Shown here piece by piece: positions 40,616 to 48,391 of a stretch of DNA of 64,000 nt. Position numbers and translations under genes: made by a program. The stretch lies in assembly GCA_016218025.1 (NCBI GenBank), contig JACRFD010000038.1, forward strand, positions 62,001 to 126,000. Direction: 5' to 3'. The notes under the pieces were generated by a model. It did no database searches and was not told the origin of the DNA. It worked only from the letters and a program-made list of their open reading frames with translations. Positions within the stretch are counted from its first letter, which is position 1, and each line of letters opens with the position of its first letter. The DNA is from Ignavibacteriales bacterium (GTDB taxonomy: Bacteria > Bacteroidota > Ignavibacteria > UBA10030 > SZUA-254).

Positions 40616-41737
40616 ATGAAAATATTACATACAGTTCAAGGTTATTATCCGGATTCCGGAGGAAGCGAAGAGGTAGTGCGGAAACTCTCCGAGTATCTTG
40701 TCACGTTCGGTCATGATGTTACCGTTGCAACTCGAAAATCTGATAAAAGAAAATTTAACCAATTGAACGGAGTGAAAATTGTCGACTTCGATTGCAAAGG
40801 TAATCAAGTAGAAGGTATTCGAGGAGATTCGGAATTGTATAAGAAATTTGTGATATCCGGTGATTTTGATATCATGATGAACTACGCCGCGCAAACGTGG
40901 AGTTCCGATTTGGTGTTCGATTTATTAGGCAATCTAAAATCGAAAAAAATTTTTGTGCCTTGCGGTTTTTCAAATCTTTTAAAGCCCGGATACGAAACAT
41001 ACTATTCAAAAATGCCGGCAATATTGAGAGATTATGACCGCGTAATATATTTGTCACCCGACTATATCGATACAAAATTTGGAAATGATCATAAAATTGG
41101 AAACGGGATAATAATTCCTAATGGCGCCGATCTTAAAGAGTTTACTCAAACAAATTATGGCGGCTATAGGAAAAAACATAATCTAAAAGACGAGCTACTG
41201 CTGATAAACGTCTCGAATCACAGCACATTAAAAAACCACCAATTTTTTTGGAATACATTTCAACTGCTGAAGAGCGATGCAATCTCAGCAGTGTTAATAG
41301 GGAATTCTTTCCATAAATTTCCAAAGAAATGGCTGACAGAATGTTATGCCGATTGCAGATTGTTGGGACAAAAACTTAATGTTCCAGTTCTTGAAAATCT
41401 TCCCCGTTCAGAAGTATTAGAAGCATACATAGACGCGGATATTTTTGTTTTCGGTTCAAAAGTGGAGTGCTCTCCGCTTGTTATGTTTGAATCGTTTGCA
41501 AGCAAGACTCTCTTCATTACTACAGATTGCGGGAATGTTAAAGATTATTCAGATATTGTACTTGTGGTAAAGAATGAAAATGAAGCTGTTGATATAATTA
41601 ATGATTTCAGAAATCATAAAAGTTCTTATAATGAAAGGGTGGAAAAGGGTTACAGCTATTTTCTGGAGAGATTGAATTGGGAAGTTATCAGCAGAGAGTA
41701 TGAAAAACTTTATTTTGATTTGTTGAATAATTCATAA
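40616..41737 (+). CDS. Glycosyltransferase, GT4 type (GT-B fold)
   Basis: A 373-residue GT-B enzyme. The start MKILHTVQGYYPDSGGSEEVV has the Gly-rich loop with YYPDSGGSE, as in GT4 mannosyl- and glucosyltransferases. Later segments are IIIPNGADLKEF, LINVSNHSTLKNHQFFW and the donor-site FGSKVECSPLVMFESFASKTLF. It is the last gene of the glycan cluster, 36 bp after the flippase gene. Confidence 0.88.
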   Translation: MKILHTVQGYYPDSGGSEEVVRKLSEYLVTFGHDVTVATRKSDKRKFNQLNGVKIVDFDCKGNQVEGIRGDSELYKKFVISGDFDIMMNYAAQTWSSDLVFDLLGNLKSKKIFVPCGFSNLLKPGYETYYSKMPAILRDYDRVIYLSPDYIDTKFGNDHKIGNGIIIPNGADLKEFTQTNYGGYRKKHNLKDELLLINVSNHSTLKNHQFFWNTFQLLKSDAISAVLIGNSFHKFPKKWLTECYADCRLLGQKLNVPVLENLPRSEVLEAYIDADIFVFGSKVECSPLVMFESFASKTLFITTDCGNVKDYSDIVLVVKNENEAVDIINDFRNHKSSYNERVEKGYSYFLERLNWEVISREYEKLYFDLLNNS

Positions 41738-41760
41738 ATCTAATCGAGCTTATATAAAAT

Positions 41761-41789
41761 TTGCTTTTTTTCTTCATCCTTTCTATTAT
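41761..41789 (+). promoter_or_regulatory. Sigma-70-like promoter for the DUF2064-like gene and nadD
   Basis: TTGCTT (41761-41766), 17-bp spacer, TATTAT (41784-41789), about 25 nt before the ATG at 41821 once transcription starts near 41796. No intrinsic terminator is visible before it. Confidence 0.5.
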
Positions 41790-41820
41790 GTATTAAAGAT
41801 ATTCAAATTATTTTAAAAAT

Positions 41821-42531
41821 ATGTCTCAACAAAATGCAATTATAATTTTTGCAATCAGCAATCAGATTGATAGAAGTAATCATAACGATCCTTTTGCAGC
41901 GCTGCCATGGGATGATTTAGATGCGCTTTATACCGCTTTCTTCAGCGATACATTACGTGTTGCTATTCAGTTATTTGATGCAGATATTTTAGTTTACAGG
42001 AATACAAAGGAACTCTCTGATGATTTCTTTCTCTCATACAAATACAGAGTAAAATTATTTGAACTGAATCAGACTTCTTTTGCCGAACAATTTCAATCAG
42101 CTGTCGATACTGCTTTTCAATCCGGATATCAACGGGTTGTGGCAGTTTTAGAAAACAATCCATTGATTTCTCATAAGCTGCTAAAACTATCGATTTCACA
42201 GCTTGGATATGATGATGATTGCATAGTTTTTGGACCTACCGATTCGGGAAGTTGCTATCTCGTTGGCATGAAATCGAATCATAGTTCGATCTTAAAAACA
42301 TTTCAAACCGAATTAACTCCTCAAACTGATGGATTAATTCAATCAATAATGAAGCAAGATTCGATTGTCTTCCCGTTACAAACTTTAAATTCGCTCGACA
42401 ATGGAAAAGGATTATTGCAATTACGAAAAGATCTTGAAGTTGCAAAATTAAACGGTGATACTCCTACTAAAACAATAACTGTTTTTAAAATGCTTGAAAA
42501 AAAATATCGTTTTCGGAAATTATTTCAATGA
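41821..42531 (+). CDS. Divergent DUF2064-like protein (GT-A fold)
   Basis: A 236-residue protein that resembles the DUF2064 group of nucleotidyl- or glycosyltransferase-like proteins. The recognisable part is QRVVAVLENNPLISHKLLKL followed by CIVFGPTDSGSCYLVGMKS, which matches the family wording GPxxDGGYYLIG, with Ser and Cys at the two glycines. The N-terminal motif (usually KxPxPGxVKTRL) is not seen. The activity may therefore be lost or changed. It overlaps nadD by 4 bp and is co-translated with it. Confidence 0.6.
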   Translation: MSQQNAIIIFAISNQIDRSNHNDPFAALPWDDLDALYTAFFSDTLRVAIQLFDADILVYRNTKELSDDFFLSYKYRVKLFELNQTSFAEQFQSAVDTAFQSGYQRVVAVLENNPLISHKLLKLSISQLGYDDDCIVFGPTDSGSCYLVGMKSNHSSILKTFQTELTPQTDGLIQSIMKQDSIVFPLQTLNSLDNGKGLLQLRKDLEVAKLNGDTPTKTITVFKMLEKKYRFRKLFQ

Positions 42532-43109
42532 ATATTGGAATTTTTGGCGGGTCGTTCAATCCTCCACATATGGGGCATCTGATTGTAGCCGAATCTGTAC
42601 GCGATCAATTACGGTTAGATAAAATCTTATTTATCCCGGCAGCACAATCTCCAAATAAACCGGATACATCACTTGCGGTGGCAAAGCACAGATTAGAGAT
42701 GACCGAATTAGCGGTAAAAGGTTGCACTGGTTTCGAAGTTTCGAATATCGAAATTGAAAGAAAAGGTTTGTCTTATACTGTTGATACTGTACAAGCTTTA
42801 GCTGCGTTATATCCTAATTCAGATTTATCTTTGATCATTGGTTCAGATAATTTAATTGAATTTGAAGCTTGGAAATCACCTGATGAGATAGTTCTAAAAG
42901 CTAATTTGATTGTTATGAGCCGGCCCGGTTTTTCACCAAACATGTCAAAAAGTAAATATCTTCGTTCGGCAAAAATTGTCAATGTTCCTCAAGTCGGAAT
43001 TTCAGGCACAGATATCAGGCGGAAGGTTAAACTTGGACGTTCTATCCGTTTTCTTGTCCCCAAATCGGTTGAAGATTATATCCTTACCAAAAGACTCTAT
43101 AAAGATTAG
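42528..43109 (+). CDS. nadD: Nicotinate-nucleotide adenylyltransferase
   Basis: A 193-residue enzyme that adenylates nicotinate mononucleotide in NAD synthesis. The nucleotidyltransferase start NIGIFGGSFNPPHMGHLIVAE carries the (H/T)xGH motif. FIPAAQSPNKPD, LIIGSDNLIEFEAWKSPDEI and the C-terminal VGISGTDIRRKV (ISxTxIR motif) are all in place. Length is normal. It overlaps the DUF2064-like gene by 4 bp. Confidence 0.95.
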   Translation: MNIGIFGGSFNPPHMGHLIVAESVRDQLRLDKILFIPAAQSPNKPDTSLAVAKHRLEMTELAVKGCTGFEVSNIEIERKGLSYTVDTVQALAALYPNSDLSLIIGSDNLIEFEAWKSPDEIVLKANLIVMSRPGFSPNMSKSKYLRSAKIVNVPQVGISGTDIRRKVKLGRSIRFLVPKSVEDYILTKRLYKD

Positions 43110-43173
43110 CTTGTCTAATAGAATAAATTTCTTTAGATTAAATAAGTTGAGACATTTGAAAAATAGAATGACT

Positions 43174-43239
43174 GTCATGGTGAGTCTGTCGAACCATGAC
43201 ATTTTGATTCAATTTCACGCTTCGACAAGCTCAGCGTGA
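43174..43239. repeat. Palindromic intergenic repeat pair
   Basis: Two hairpins lie in a 190-bp gap: GTCATGGT (43174-43181) with ACCATGAC (43193-43200), and TCACGCT (43215-43221) with AGCGTGA (43233-43239). The TCGACAAGCTCAGCGTGAC wording is a common dispersed intergenic repeat type in bacteria of several phyla. The loop of each contains a CTGTCGA or TCGACAAG motif, so the two hairpins are diverged inverted relatives of each other. Confidence 0.6.
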
Positions 43240-43299
43240 CAAGTTTTATTGTTAAAGGATTTTTCAGAAATCTCTAAGTTATTAATTCAAAGGATTATT

Positions 43300-46260
43300 A
43301 TGAAAATTATTCGCTCTGCTCTGTTATTTGTTTTAATACTGTCCGTTCAAAATATATTATTTCCAGCCGCTTCGGGAAAATATTCACCCATGAATATCGA
43401 TGGAGGTAAAGCGGGGAATGTCATAAAAAAACAGCGAGAAACCAGTCATTATCTTCCGGATCGAGTTGTTGTTAAAATGATCAACGGCAGTGTGAGCAAG
43501 GGTGCAAAAACCGTGAACAGTATCTCCGGACTTCAAAAAATATCATCACGTTTCGGAATCACTTCGGTAGAGCAATTTTTTTCCGGTTTAGGATCTGTTG
43601 CTTTAAAAGCAGATGAACAGTTCTCAAATTACTTAGTAGTAAAATATAGTTCACCGGCAGATGCATTCAGTGTTGCAGAAGAAATTTCAAAATTGCCGGA
43701 TGTTCAATATGCAGAGCCATGGTTCATTTATCCGGTAAATGATGTTCAAACTTGCAGACCTAATGATCCGAGCCGTGGCAGCCAGTGGGGTTTGGATAAA
43801 GTAATGGCAGATACTGCCTGGTGTAACGAGCAAGGTGATACAAATATTGTAATAGGAATTATAGATACAGGTGTGTTATGGACTCATCCGGATTTGCAGG
43901 AAAATATCTGGATTAATCCTGGAGAATGGGGCGATGATGGGCTTGGTGGTAGAAAAGAATCGAACGGTATTGATGATGATTCGAATGGAAAAGTAGATGA
44001 TTATCATGGATGGGATTTTGGTGGAGCAAATTATTTATATCCAATCGAGGACAATAATCCAACACCAACAAGTTCCAGCGCTACACATGGAACCCACGTT
44101 GCCGGAATTGCTTCGGCTGTTACAAATAATGGAACTGGAATTGCAGGTATCGGATACAAATGCAAAATTCTGCCCGTTAAAGCTGGATCGGATAATGACA
44201 CGCGGGCTACTGGCGGTACTCCTTATATTGTTTTCGGTATGGAAGGAATTGTATATGCCGCAATGATGGGTGCAGATATAATTAGTTTAAGTTGGGGTGG
44301 TGCAGGTGCTTCACAATTAGAACAAGAAGTAATTGATATTGCTATGTCTTATGGTGCGATAGTAGTAGCCGCCGCCGGAAATTCAGCCGATAATTCACTT
44401 CAATATCCTGCAAGTTATAATGGAGTTATTTCAGTGGCAGCAACGCTTCCAAACGATGTGAAGCCTTGGTATTCTACATGGAATGAATACGTAGATGTCG
44501 CGGCACCAGGCGATAATATTTTTAGTACGGTTTATGGTGTTACCAATATTTATTCTTATGATTATATGGATGGTACATCAATGTCAACACCGCTTGTTGC
44601 AGGTTTAATCGGTTTGGTAAAATCTCATAATCCCGGTATAACATCTTTCCAGGCTGCAGAGCAAGTACGCGTTACGTGTGATAATATTAATTCGGTTAAT
44701 CCGAATTATGTAGATTTATTGGGAAAAGGACGTATTAATGCATTAAAGGCATTGACAATTTCATCTCCATCTCTCAGAATGATTTCATATCTAACGGATG
44801 ATTCTGTTGGCGGGAATAATAACAAAATTCTTCAGCCCGGCGAAACATTTTCAATTATAACGACAATCAAAAATTATTTATCGCCAACAAACCCTGGTGC
44901 AACCATAACATTATCGGAAAATGACACTTACGTTTCAATTGTTCAGGGATCTTATCCTGTTGGTGTTGTAAACACGATGGGTGAGGCAAGTAACTCAACT
45001 GCTCCTTTCCGTGTTACGATTGCCGGTAATGCACCACCGGCTCATAGTGTCAGATTCAAGCTAACGATTACGGATGGAAGTTATTCCGATTTTCAATATT
45101 TCTGGGTTTTAATAAATCCAACCTTTGCTACACACAATGTCAACAATGTTGAAGTGAGTCTTTCAAACATTTCGCGTATCGGATTTGTGGATTTGAATAA
45201 TGTTAACGGCTCAGGTTTTGTGCATGGCGGATGGAATCAACTGTATGAAGGTGGATTAATGATTGGTTATTCTGCTACGAAGCTTGTTGATGTAGTACGC
45301 AATGATACCTGCGGTACATGTCAGGATCATGATTTTTCATCTCAGCAAGTTTATAATATGCTTTACCCCGGATCATTATCTGCCCAAGATGGAAGTACAA
45401 TGTTCACCGATTCACTTGCGAATCCTACGAATAAAATCGGATTGAAAGTTGACATGTATTCATATGCATTTACTACAGCAGATGACAGCAATTACATAAT
45501 ATTGCGATACGATATAACCAACAGATCGGGCGGCGTTATAAATGATTTGTATGTGGGATTATTTATGGACTGGGACATTGTAGGTCCACAAACAGATTAC
45601 TACCTTTACAACCGAACAACTTACCAGACAGATATGGATATGGGATATGCATGGAACAGTGCTTATGCCGGGACATCGTATTGCGGTGTAAGGGCATTGG
45701 ATGGTGCAGGAAGTTACAGGGGATTAATAAACAACGCATCAATTAGTCTTACACGTGCATCTAAGTTTAATTGGCTGAGCGGAGGGTTTGTAACGGTGGA
45801 TAGCGTAGCTGATATTCACTTTGTTATTTCTAACGCACCTTTCTCTCTTCAAGATGGTGAAAAGAAGATGGTAGGGTTTGCACTCCTCGGTGCAAAGAAT
45901 ATCGACGAACTATGGACGACTGCAGATGCTGCAAAATTAAAATGGACTAACTTGAAAAAGCTACTAGGTGCTGATGATTTAGACGCAGGAGTTCCACCTG
46001 AATTCCAGCTCCATCAAAATTATCCGAATCCTTTCAATCCTTTAACCACAATCAAGTACAACATACCCAAAGGATCGTTAGTTTCATTGAAAATCTATGA
46101 CATTTTGGGGAGATTGATCGCGGTCCTAGTCGATAAAGATCAAGAACCGGGTAAATATTCAATTCAGTTTAACGCATCATCTTTGTCAAGCGGAACATAT
46201 TATTATAAATTGACTGCGAATGGATTATCTGAAATTAAGAAATTCCTTCTTTTGAAATAA
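43300..46260 (+). CDS. Secreted subtilisin-like serine protease (S8) with T9SS sorting domain
   Basis: A 986-residue exported protease. I start at ATG 43300, preceded by AAGGA and beginning a normal signal peptide (MKIIRSALLFVLILSVQNI); the frame extends 17 codons upstream without support. A propeptide-like region (about 50-145) precedes the catalytic domain: Asp in IGIIDTGVLW, His in THGTHVAGIAS, oxyanion Asn in AAAGNSADNS and Ser in DGTSMSTPLVAGL. About 400 residues of beta-rich domains follow. The last 80 residues are a type IX secretion sorting domain (HQNYPNPFNPLTTIKYNIP ... GTYYYKL ... KKFLLLK). It probably degrades external protein. A terminator follows. Confidence 0.93.
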   Translation: MKIIRSALLFVLILSVQNILFPAASGKYSPMNIDGGKAGNVIKKQRETSHYLPDRVVVKMINGSVSKGAKTVNSISGLQKISSRFGITSVEQFFSGLGSVALKADEQFSNYLVVKYSSPADAFSVAEEISKLPDVQYAEPWFIYPVNDVQTCRPNDPSRGSQWGLDKVMADTAWCNEQGDTNIVIGIIDTGVLWTHPDLQENIWINPGEWGDDGLGGRKESNGIDDDSNGKVDDYHGWDFGGANYLYPIEDNNPTPTSSSATHGTHVAGIASAVTNNGTGIAGIGYKCKILPVKAGSDNDTRATGGTPYIVFGMEGIVYAAMMGADIISLSWGGAGASQLEQEVIDIAMSYGAIVVAAAGNSADNSLQYPASYNGVISVAATLPNDVKPWYSTWNEYVDVAAPGDNIFSTVYGVTNIYSYDYMDGTSMSTPLVAGLIGLVKSHNPGITSFQAAEQVRVTCDNINSVNPNYVDLLGKGRINALKALTISSPSLRMISYLTDDSVGGNNNKILQPGETFSIITTIKNYLSPTNPGATITLSENDTYVSIVQGSYPVGVVNTMGEASNSTAPFRVTIAGNAPPAHSVRFKLTITDGSYSDFQYFWVLINPTFATHNVNNVEVSLSNISRIGFVDLNNVNGSGFVHGGWNQLYEGGLMIGYSATKLVDVVRNDTCGTCQDHDFSSQQVYNMLYPGSLSAQDGSTMFTDSLANPTNKIGLKVDMYSYAFTTADDSNYIILRYDITNRSGGVINDLYVGLFMDWDIVGPQTDYYLYNRTTYQTDMDMGYAWNSAYAGTSYCGVRALDGAGSYRGLINNASISLTRASKFNWLSGGFVTVDSVADIHFVISNAPFSLQDGEKKMVGFALLGAKNIDELWTTADAAKLKWTNLKKLLGADDLDAGVPPEFQLHQNYPNPFNPLTTIKYNIPKGSLVSLKIYDILGRLIAVLVDKDQEPGKYSIQFNASSLSSGTYYYKLTANGLSEIKKFLLLK

Positions 46261-46279
46261 AATTTTGACCAACTTTGGG

Positions 46280-46309
46280 AAACCCCTGCCGATAAATTGG
46301 CGGGGTTTT
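46280..46309 (+). terminator. Rho-independent terminator after the subtilisin gene
   Basis: AAACCCC and GCC (46280-46290, with one bulged T) pair with GGC and GGGGTTT (46299-46308), followed by a short T run. Confidence 0.65.
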
Positions 46310-46489
46310 GATATAAATATTATTTATATACTCTTTCCAAAAATCATAAAAAGTTTGCTTTCTATTCTTTCTTTTCCTATTTTAAGCAAAATTCAATATT
46401 CGAATTGAAATGATATTCTGATTTGCATCTAAACAAAATTGGAAATAAACCCTAAATCACTCAATCAATAATAATTTCGGAGTAATATT

Positions 46490-47716
46490 ATGAGAGTTAG
46501 ATACATAGCAATTTTGGTAATGCTGCTTGTGGCAGTCGGGACAATGTTCCCGAACGGCTTAAGTCTGAACAGCATAGGACCGAAGGGATTCGGAATGGGC
46601 GGAGCGTTCGTAGGATTAGCAAACGATTATTCTGCTATCTATTGGAATCCGGCAGGTTTAACGCAGATGCAAAAGAATTTTATCGGCGTATTTGCAACCG
46701 ATGTGGTTCCGATGGGAAAATATAAATTTTATAAAGCCCTTCCATCACCATATCCCACAATTGATATCGATACTAAAACAAAAACCAACCATTATATCTC
46801 TCCTAATTTAATGGGATTCTATCATTGCAAGCTCGTTGATGGTTTAACCTTCGGATTAGGTGTTTACGTTCCGGCAGGGTTAGGATCTGAATGGGATGGA
46901 GAAGATTTAAAATTGCTCAGTGGCGGACAGGCGATGAAATGGAAGAGCAAAATCGGAGTAATTAATATTTCTCCGGCGGTATCTTATAAATTTTCTGATC
47001 AGTTCTCTGCAGGTGTTGCAATGAACATTTTTTATGGTATGTTCGATATGGATCGCCCGGGACCAATGGGACAATATACTGAAAGTTCGAATGGAATGGG
47101 TTACGGTGTAACAGTTGGCTTATTAGCAAAACCACACGAAATGTTCAGCATTGGAGCATCATTCCGAACGAAGACTTCTGTCACTATGAGCGGAACCGCG
47201 AAGAACGGGTCACTTGAGAGTGAGTTTGATAGAGATGTAGATTGGCCCATGTGGATAGCCGGAGGCATAGCTTTTTATCCAATTCCGGAATTGGTTATTA
47301 CAGCCGATGCTCAGTTCAGCCAATGGTCAAAAAGTGAAGATCAATTCATTACCAAGTTTAAAGCTCTTGGTTGGGGAACAGATACAATCACTCTAAACTG
47401 GAAAGATGCAACACAAATCCGTTTTGGCCTCGGGTATTCAGTTTGTCCATCGTTGGATTTGAGAGCAGGATTCTATATCGATCCTGCCCCGGCCCCGGAT
47501 GAAACTTACAATATTTTATTCCCGAGCATAAGTTATAATGCGGTAACAGTTGGTGCGGGATATAAATATGATAGTTTTGTATTTGATTTAGGTGTAGAGT
47601 ACCTGATTGGTAAAGATCGTGAAATCGATCCAATCGCCAATCCCGAAGCAATGCCCGGAACACACGGAATGAATATATTCTCGTTTAGTTTTGGTGTTGG
47701 ATACGAATTTGAATAA
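46490..47716 (+). CDS. FadL/OmpP1/TodX family outer-membrane transport protein
   Basis: A 408-residue barrel for hydrophobic substrates such as long-chain fatty acids. GGAGT lies ahead of the ATG. After a signal peptide (to about residue 22) comes the conserved hatch start SIGPKGFGMGGAFVGLANDYSAIYWNPAGLTQMQ-like region, including the NPAG motif, which forms the N-terminal plug. Beta strands follow to the terminal SFGVGYEFE. It is shorter than E. coli FadL but usual for this lineage. It is a single-gene unit with terminators on both sides. Confidence 0.9.
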   Translation: MRVRYIAILVMLLVAVGTMFPNGLSLNSIGPKGFGMGGAFVGLANDYSAIYWNPAGLTQMQKNFIGVFATDVVPMGKYKFYKALPSPYPTIDIDTKTKTNHYISPNLMGFYHCKLVDGLTFGLGVYVPAGLGSEWDGEDLKLLSGGQAMKWKSKIGVINISPAVSYKFSDQFSAGVAMNIFYGMFDMDRPGPMGQYTESSNGMGYGVTVGLLAKPHEMFSIGASFRTKTSVTMSGTAKNGSLESEFDRDVDWPMWIAGGIAFYPIPELVITADAQFSQWSKSEDQFITKFKALGWGTDTITLNWKDATQIRFGLGYSVCPSLDLRAGFYIDPAPAPDETYNILFPSISYNAVTVGAGYKYDSFVFDLGVEYLIGKDREIDPIANPEAMPGTHGMNIFSFSFGVGYEFE

Positions 47717-47736
47717 AAAATAATTTTGTTCATACA

Positions 47737-47769
47737 AACTCCATCGGGGAACCGGTGGAGTTTTTTTTT
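47737..47769 (+). terminator. Rho-independent terminator after the FadL-family gene
   Basis: AACTCCA (47737-47743) pairs with TGGAGTT (47756-47762), followed directly by a run of eight or more T. Confidence 0.85.
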
Positions 47770-47774
47770 ATTAT

Positions 47775-47803
47775 TTGAGCATCCAAAAATATTTTGGTAT
47801 ATT
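47775..47803 (+). promoter_or_regulatory. Sigma-70-like promoter for tRNA-Arg
   Basis: TTGAGC (47775-47780), 17-bp spacer, TATATT (47798-47803). Transcription would start near 47810, 37 nt before the tRNA. The TTTTGG just before the -10 is shared with the proS promoter. Confidence 0.65.
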
Positions 47804-47846
47804 ATTTCAATCCAAAATCGAAAATCTGAAATCCGAAATTAATAAT

Positions 47847-47921
47847 GCCCCCGTAGCTCAGTATGGATAGAGCGTCGGTTTCCTAAACCGCAGGTCGGCA
47901 GTTCGACTCTGCCCGGGGGTA
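47847..47921 (+). tRNA. tRNA-Arg (anticodon CCT)
   Basis: A 75-nt tRNA. The acceptor GCCCCCG (47847-47853) pairs with CGGGGGT (47914-47920) including one G-U pair; A47921 is the discriminator. The D-arm GTAGCTCAG..., the anticodon loop TTCCTAA giving anticodon CCT for codon AGG, and the T-arm with GTTCGACTC are regular. CCA is not encoded. A degenerate copy of its 3' half lies at 48056-48133. Confidence 0.95.
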
Positions 47922-47967
47922 CAAATCAAATAAGATAATTCAAGAAGAGTAAGACAAAAATGGTTTC

Positions 47968-48133
47968 TCCCGTTTCAAGCTATCGCTCGAAACGGGATCC
48001 GCAAATTGACAGACAAGTTAGCTTCACTGCGTTCGCTAACTTGAGTCAATTTGGGACTAAACTGCAGGTTAGCAGGGAGTTTATCCCGCCGAAGTGAAAC
48101 TGAGGCGGGAACTCCTTTCGGGGTATAAATCAA
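47968..48133 (+). repeat. Hairpin cluster with degenerate tRNA-Arg 3'-half copy
   Basis: Three hairpins follow tRNA-Arg: TCCCGTTTCAAGC/GCTCGAAACGGGA (47968-47997), a two-part stem AAATTGAC...AAGTTAGC with GCTAACTT...GTCAATTT (48003-48052), and a bulged stem (48076-48115) whose core is TCCCGCC/GGCGGGA. Around the third is a copy of the tRNA: 48056-48075 matches 47882-47901 at 16 of 20 bases, and 48111-48133 matches 47906-47929 at about 18 of 24, including eight bases of tRNA downstream flank. This 470-bp gap before proS has no protein gene. Confidence 0.6.
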
Positions 48134-48283
48134 GTCAAAAGGAAAAAGTAAAAAATAGTTTGGATTAGAGGTATTTCACCCCTCAACTTAATTAGAATAA
48201 TCTGTTTTGCGATTAACAATCTGTAACGATGGAATCTGAATTCCGAAATCTCAAGAATCGGGATTTTTTTTCTATAAATATAC

Positions 48284-48312
48284 TTGAGACTCCTCAATAA
48301 TTTTGGTATATT
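48284..48312 (+). promoter_or_regulatory. Sigma-70-like promoter for proS
   Basis: TTGAGA (48284-48289), 17-bp spacer, TATATT (48307-48312), giving a leader of about 73 nt before the proS ATG. TTTTGG precedes the -10, as at the tRNA-Arg promoter. Confidence 0.65.
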
Positions 48313-48391
48313 AACAAAGTCTTTGTATGATCACACCATAAGACTGATTCAATTTATCAGAAAATAATATCAATTAATTATATCGAATTAA

